Below the pieces are notes generated by a model. That model was not told where the DNA came from. It saw nothing but the letters and a program-made list of their open reading frames with translations, and searched no databases. Below, in pieces: positions 5,750-8,423 of a stretch of DNA of 8,423 nucleotides (the first letter of the stretch is position 1; each line of letters starts with the position of its first letter). Source of the DNA: CALFCE01 sp964411665 (GTDB lineage Bacteria; Pseudomonadota; Gammaproteobacteria; Granulosicoccales; Granulosicoccaceae). The stretch is from the NCBI GenBank assembly GCA_964411665.1, contig CAYPMR010000118.1, positions 1 through 8,423 on the forward strand, written 5' to 3'. The translations under genes were made by a program, and so were the position numbers.

Positions 5750-6337
5750 CTACTTATTGAATTCTTCCGTTGTATTGCCTCTGGGATAGTCGACATCAGG
5801 TACCGGCAAATCAAGCCACTGACAAAGTGGCTCCCACCCGTCCCCAAGGTTGTGCACTAGCAGTCGATCCTCTGCCACTGTGGACAACACATCTTCAATA
5901 TTTTTGTTATAAACAGCCATCGCATAATCCCGATCATCAGCACGTCCGTTAAACACCTGATCATCTACTAATAACTGTGCGAACCCCTGTGGATCATCCC
6001 CGCGCTTTATGTGCCCCAGGATAGTAGCTTCAAAACTGGTCCACCAGCTTTCTGCTGGACGCATGGTTAGCAGAACTTTCGCCTCGGGGTAATGGTCGAT
6101 CAACGTGCGCCAGTAGAATGCGGATGGCCAATCAACGCACGCGTTGTAACCATTAAAGAGCATACTCCAATCCGGTGTAGCTCCTTTTGCCAGTTCAAGC
6201 CACGGTTCACGTAAGGGTGTACCTTCTGCGATCTCGAACATATGGTGGGTTGGTCCGACACCCAATATGTTCAGTGCCTTACGCATAGAATCGGTGCCTG
6301 TACGGCCGAATCCGGTTCCAATGATCTTTAATGTCAT
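5750..6337 (-). CDS. Sulfotransferase-family protein (PF17784-like)
   Basis: The predicted 195-residue cytoplasmic protein resembles the small sulfotransferase family (Sulfotransfer_4 type). Residues 5-18 (IIGTGFGRTGTDSM) form the P-loop-like 5'-phosphosulfate-binding strand-loop-helix, and residues 88-101 (VLLTMRPAESWWTS, with R93 and S97) match the 3'-phosphate-binding motif of PAPS-dependent sulfotransferases. HHMFEI and the NACVDWPSAFYW segment are also typical. Members of this family are seldom characterised, so actual sulfate transfer and the acceptor are unproven; this version is a little shorter than the 210-240 residues I would expect. ATG at 6337 is chosen because GGAG lies 8 nt upstream; the TTG at 6343 would be only 2 nt from that site. 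The gene stands alone on the minus strand, closed by the hairpin at 5689-5715, and is divergent from the amidase gene. Confidence 0.82.
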   Translation of the reverse strand: MTLKIIGTGFGRTGTDSMRKALNILGVGPTHHMFEIAEGTPLREPWLELAKGATPDWSMLFNGYNACVDWPSAFYWRTLIDHYPEAKVLLTMRPAESWWTSFEATILGHIKRGDDPQGFAQLLVDDQVFNGRADDRDYAMAVYNKNIEDVLSTVAEDRLLVHNLGDGWEPLCQWLDLPVPDVDYPRGNTTEEFNK

Positions 6338-6512
6338 AGTCAAATCTCCAACACGTTTTTTAGCGGTCGGTAAGACATCATAAGCTCCAAGGCATGGCGA
6401 TTAATATATTCGTTAAGCGCATTGTAGAGAATTTATGAACCAGTATTCGCAAAGATGTACACTGATTTGAAAAGGTATAGACCTGCTGACGTCAACGCTC
6501 TGAGGATACCCT
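6338..6512. promoter_or_regulatory. Divergent intergenic region, sulfotransferase / amidase
   Basis: This 175-bp A+T-rich gap holds the start signals of both flanking genes: GGAG for the sulfotransferase (complement of about 6346-6349) and GAGG at about 6501-6504 for the amidase. A TTGTAG (6422-6427) and TATTCG (6444-6449) pair, 16 nt apart, is a possible but weak rightward promoter. No operator-like palindrome stands out. Confidence 0.35.
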
Positions 6513-7283
6513 ATGAAGCTTGCAATTTATCAAGGACCTTCGACCGAAGGCGATATCGACGCTGCACTCGCGGTCGTCGACAGGTATTTAGCAGCATCAG
6601 CCATTGCTGGTGCGGATATGGTGGTGTTCCCGGAACTATTTCTGCCTGGCTACAATCAACCCGATTTACATAAAACCATGGCGCAAACCAAAGATGGGCC
6701 GTGGGAAGAGCAACTAGCTGCACTAGCCAAAACTCATAGTTGCGGTATCACAATTGGTTGGGCGGAGCGTGATGGTGATGCCATCTTTAACACGGCAAGC
6801 TGTTTCGATAGCAGTGGAAAAAAACTTGTCCATCACCGCAAACTACAGCTTTTTGGACCGATAGAGCAATCGACCTTTGAGTTTGGTGACAAATACCAAA
6901 CGTTTTCTTTAAATGGTTACAAAACAGCTGTACTTATTTGCTATGACGTTGAATTCTCACACCACTTGCAAGCTCTGCAAGAACTGGGTGTTGAATTAAT
7001 TCTAGTACCAACGGCAAATCCAATTGCTTACGAATATGTGTCCGACTATACCATCCCTGCCCGTTCTGTCGAAAATCGTATGATTATTGCCTATGCGAAC
7101 TTTAGCGGGACAGAGGGCGACGTTACGTATGGTGGTAAATCGATTATCACAGGCCCTGATGGTGTCGCTCTGGCCAGCGCTGGTCGTGGCGAAGTGCTGT
7201 TACTCGCTGATCTTGATATCATCAAGACAATCGATGAATCCTTGCTAAGCACTCACTACGAGGATCGAAGAATTCTGACCTAG
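6513..7283 (+). CDS. Nitrilase-superfamily carbon-nitrogen hydrolase (R-amidase/RamA-like)
   Basis: The predicted 256-residue cytoplasmic amidohydrolase has the complete Glu-Lys-Cys triad of the nitrilase superfamily: E41 in VVFPELFLPGY, K110 in HHRKLQLFGPIE, and C143 in AVLICYDVEF. The YDVEF context, VPTANP (about 165-170), PARSVENRMIIAYAN and YGGKSIITGPDG point to the amidase branch that includes stereoselective amino-acid-amide hydrolases such as RamA, rather than true nitrilases or N-carbamoyl hydrolases. It should therefore hydrolyse a small aliphatic amide to acid and ammonia; the substrate is unknown. Length is normal for the family. ATG at 6513 is preceded by GAGG with about 8-nt spacing. 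A PhyH dioxygenase gene follows in the same direction after 112 nt; the sulfotransferase gene lies divergently upstream. Confidence 0.88.
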   Translation: MKLAIYQGPSTEGDIDAALAVVDRYLAASAIAGADMVVFPELFLPGYNQPDLHKTMAQTKDGPWEEQLAALAKTHSCGITIGWAERDGDAIFNTASCFDSSGKKLVHHRKLQLFGPIEQSTFEFGDKYQTFSLNGYKTAVLICYDVEFSHHLQALQELGVELILVPTANPIAYEYVSDYTIPARSVENRMIIAYANFSGTEGDVTYGGKSIITGPDGVALASAGRGEVLLLADLDIIKTIDESLLSTHYEDRRILT

Positions 7284-7395
7284 GTTTCCTTTCTGATCGA
7301 GTGCAGCAGCACGTCATAACCCTCAGACGCTGTGCCGATCGCCAAACTGAAATGTTATTATTTCCTGTACGAGTTCATTAGATCAGGAGTCTGAT

Positions 7396-8313
7396 ATGAA
7401 CAGTCGCTTTAGCAGTGATGCATCTGCAGATGAAATCAGTGTAGCCATATCCGAGAATGGCTATGCCATTGTAGAAAATGCGATCGGTCCGGACACGCTT
7501 GCATCTGTAAACAGCGAGCTTAATCCACACTTTGAATCCCGCCATCAGGGCCATGATGATTTTATGGGCCGCCAGACCATTCGTTTTGGCGCCTTGCTAT
7601 CCAAATCAACGTCTGTGCAGTCGCTGGTTGCACACGAGCAGCTCCTTTGTGTAGTTGATAATCTGTTGCTGGATTATTGTGTTAATTACCACATTCACTA
7701 CACCGGCGTGATGCAATTGCAACCTGGAGAAAAAGCGCAACAACTACATCGCGATACCGGCATATTTCCCATTGCCAATCCAAGTCCACCGTTAACCATC
7801 GCTACCATGTGGGCATTGAATGAATTCACTGCGCTTAATGGCGGTACCGTATTTGTCCCGGGCAGTCACAAATGGGCGGATGACAGAATTCCCCGTGAAG
7901 ATGAGCTTTTATCAGTTGAAATGCCGGCAGGATCAGTATTGATCTACCAGGGCAATGCCATACACGGGGGTGGCAACAACAAATCAGATGGCGTGCGTTC
8001 GGGCCTCGCTATCCACTATGGATTGGGCTGGCTACGCCAGGAAGAAAACCAGTACCTTGCCATGTCACCTGAAGAGGTTCGTGAATTACCACTGAAAATT
8101 CAGAACCTTCTCGGTTACGATCTTGCCGGACCCAGCTTTGGTATCGTCGATCATATTCACCCACGTGATTATATAAACGGGGTCCGGGATGTTGGGAAAA
8201 GCAGCGTATGGACGCATGAACTTGCGAAGCGTAACGGCAACTTAAAACGCTTCCATATTAGCAAAGCCGAAGCGGGCAGATTGAACTCTTACCAACCTGA
8301 GGAAGCATCATAA
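7396..8313 (+). CDS. Phytanoyl-CoA dioxygenase (PhyH)-family Fe(II)/2-oxoglutarate oxygenase
   Basis: The predicted 305-residue soluble oxygenase of the PhyH family has all expected metal and cosubstrate residues: H118 and D120 in QLHRDTGIF, distal H190 in NAIHGGGNN, and R201 in GVRSGLAIHY, again eleven residues after the distal His. GGTVFVPGSHKW (about 153-164) is the usual strand-turn before the C-terminal half. The later GWLRQEENQYLAMSPEEVRELP and LLGYDLAGPSFGIVDH segments belong to the branch whose characterised members, as I recall, include fungal and bacterial natural-product oxygenases, not true phytanoyl-CoA hydroxylases. The reaction is probably hydroxylation or desaturation of an unidentified small molecule. 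ATG at 7396 follows AGGAG with 6-nt spacing. It may share a transcript with the amidase 112 nt upstream, and the next gene starts 3 nt after its stop. Confidence 0.87.
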   Translation: MNSRFSSDASADEISVAISENGYAIVENAIGPDTLASVNSELNPHFESRHQGHDDFMGRQTIRFGALLSKSTSVQSLVAHEQLLCVVDNLLLDYCVNYHIHYTGVMQLQPGEKAQQLHRDTGIFPIANPSPPLTIATMWALNEFTALNGGTVFVPGSHKWADDRIPREDELLSVEMPAGSVLIYQGNAIHGGGNNKSDGVRSGLAIHYGLGWLRQEENQYLAMSPEEVRELPLKIQNLLGYDLAGPSFGIVDHIHPRDYINGVRDVGKSSVWTHELAKRNGNLKRFHISKAEAGRLNSYQPEEAS

Positions 8314-8316
8314 GCT

Positions 8317-8423
8317 ATGAGTCTTAGTGGTTTAATGGGCAAATTTATCGCACTGATTGGTTCAATCGCAATACTGTTGCGAAATCGGGGAAAGCCCACA
8401 GATGCGCCAGCCATGGGTACAAC
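8317..8423 (+). CDS. Start of an unidentified gene, truncated by the window edge
   Basis: ATG at 8317 opens a frame that runs off the right edge after 35 full codons. It begins 3 nt after the PhyH stop codon, and a GAGGAAG within the end of that gene (8299-8305) can serve as its ribosome site, so the two are probably co-transcribed and perhaps translationally coupled. The visible N-terminus has a basic/hydrophobic segment (GKFIALIGSIAILLRNRG), plausibly a membrane anchor or uncleaved signal, then a Pro/Ala-rich polar stretch (KPTDAPAMGT). It faintly recalls the N-termini of membrane-anchored PQQ/sorbosone-dehydrogenase-like proteins, but too little is present to name it. Confidence 0.6.
   Translation, partial: MSLSGLMGKFIALIGSIAILLRNRGKPTDAPAMGT

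Noticed and set aside
6422..6481. Promoter elements TTGTAG/TATTCG and TATAGA upstream of the amidase
   Set aside because: Matches to sigma-70 consensus are too weak, or lack a partner at proper spacing, to annotate as a promoter.
7301..7312. GTGC-AGCA-GCAC hairpin after the amidase gene
   Set aside because: The stem is only four base pairs with no T run, so it was not called a terminator.
1..8423. Defence system, prophage, insertion sequence or CRISPR array
   Set aside because: No nuclease, integrase, transposase, terminal inverted repeats or regularly spaced repeats were seen on either strand.

Overview
The window reads as chromosomal DNA of a free-living, probably marine, Gram-negative bacterium, most likely a gammaproteobacterium. 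The support is moderate base composition, clear Shine-Dalgarno sites, Sec signal peptides, a GlyGly-CTERM surface-sorting tail (a type II secretion/rhombosortase signal typical of gammaproteobacteria), and a stomatin-like/NfeD gene pair. This assignment is inference from gene content; there is no rRNA or other phylogenetic marker. No tRNA, rRNA, CRISPR array, transposase or phage gene was seen.

Layout, left to right. (1) 2-343 (+) is the 3' end of a LysE/RhtB-type exporter. It converges on 362-976 (-), a small A+T-rich Fe(II)/2-oxoglutarate oxygenase-like protein, and a bidirectional hairpin terminator lies at the junction. (2) 1055-1579 (-) and 1800-3212 (+) are divergent genes for two exported proteins: an 'aggregation factor core'-like secreted protein, and a two-module carbohydrate-binding-like protein ending in a GlyGly-CTERM tail. 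(3) 3222-4022 (-) encodes a PhyH-family dioxygenase close to ectoine hydroxylase EctD but with a changed active-site signature. (4) 4129-4608 and 4628-5578 (-) form an SPFH (stomatin/QmcA-like) plus NfeD membrane operon. The 5' end of the SPFH gene appears frameshifted, so its start codon, ribosome site and half of its membrane anchor are out of frame. (5) 5750-6337 (-) is a small sulfotransferase-family protein, transcribed away from 6513-7283 (+), a nitrilase-superfamily amidase. The amidase is followed by 7396-8313 (+), a second PhyH-type dioxygenase. A further reading frame starting at 8317 runs off the right edge.

How they may work together. Three Fe(II)/2-oxoglutarate oxygenases of different subfamilies sit within 8.4 kb, alongside an amidase and a sulfotransferase. 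This suggests a region rich in small-molecule tailoring or catabolic enzymes, but the substrates cannot be read from the sequence and the genes are not one operon. The two exported proteins may form a cell-surface carbohydrate/adhesion pair. The SPFH-NfeD pair is a conserved membrane-microdomain module. No defence system or clearly new multi-gene system is evident. The most notable points are the SPFH frameshift, the EctD-like paralogue with altered substrate-pocket residues, and the divergent surface-protein pair.
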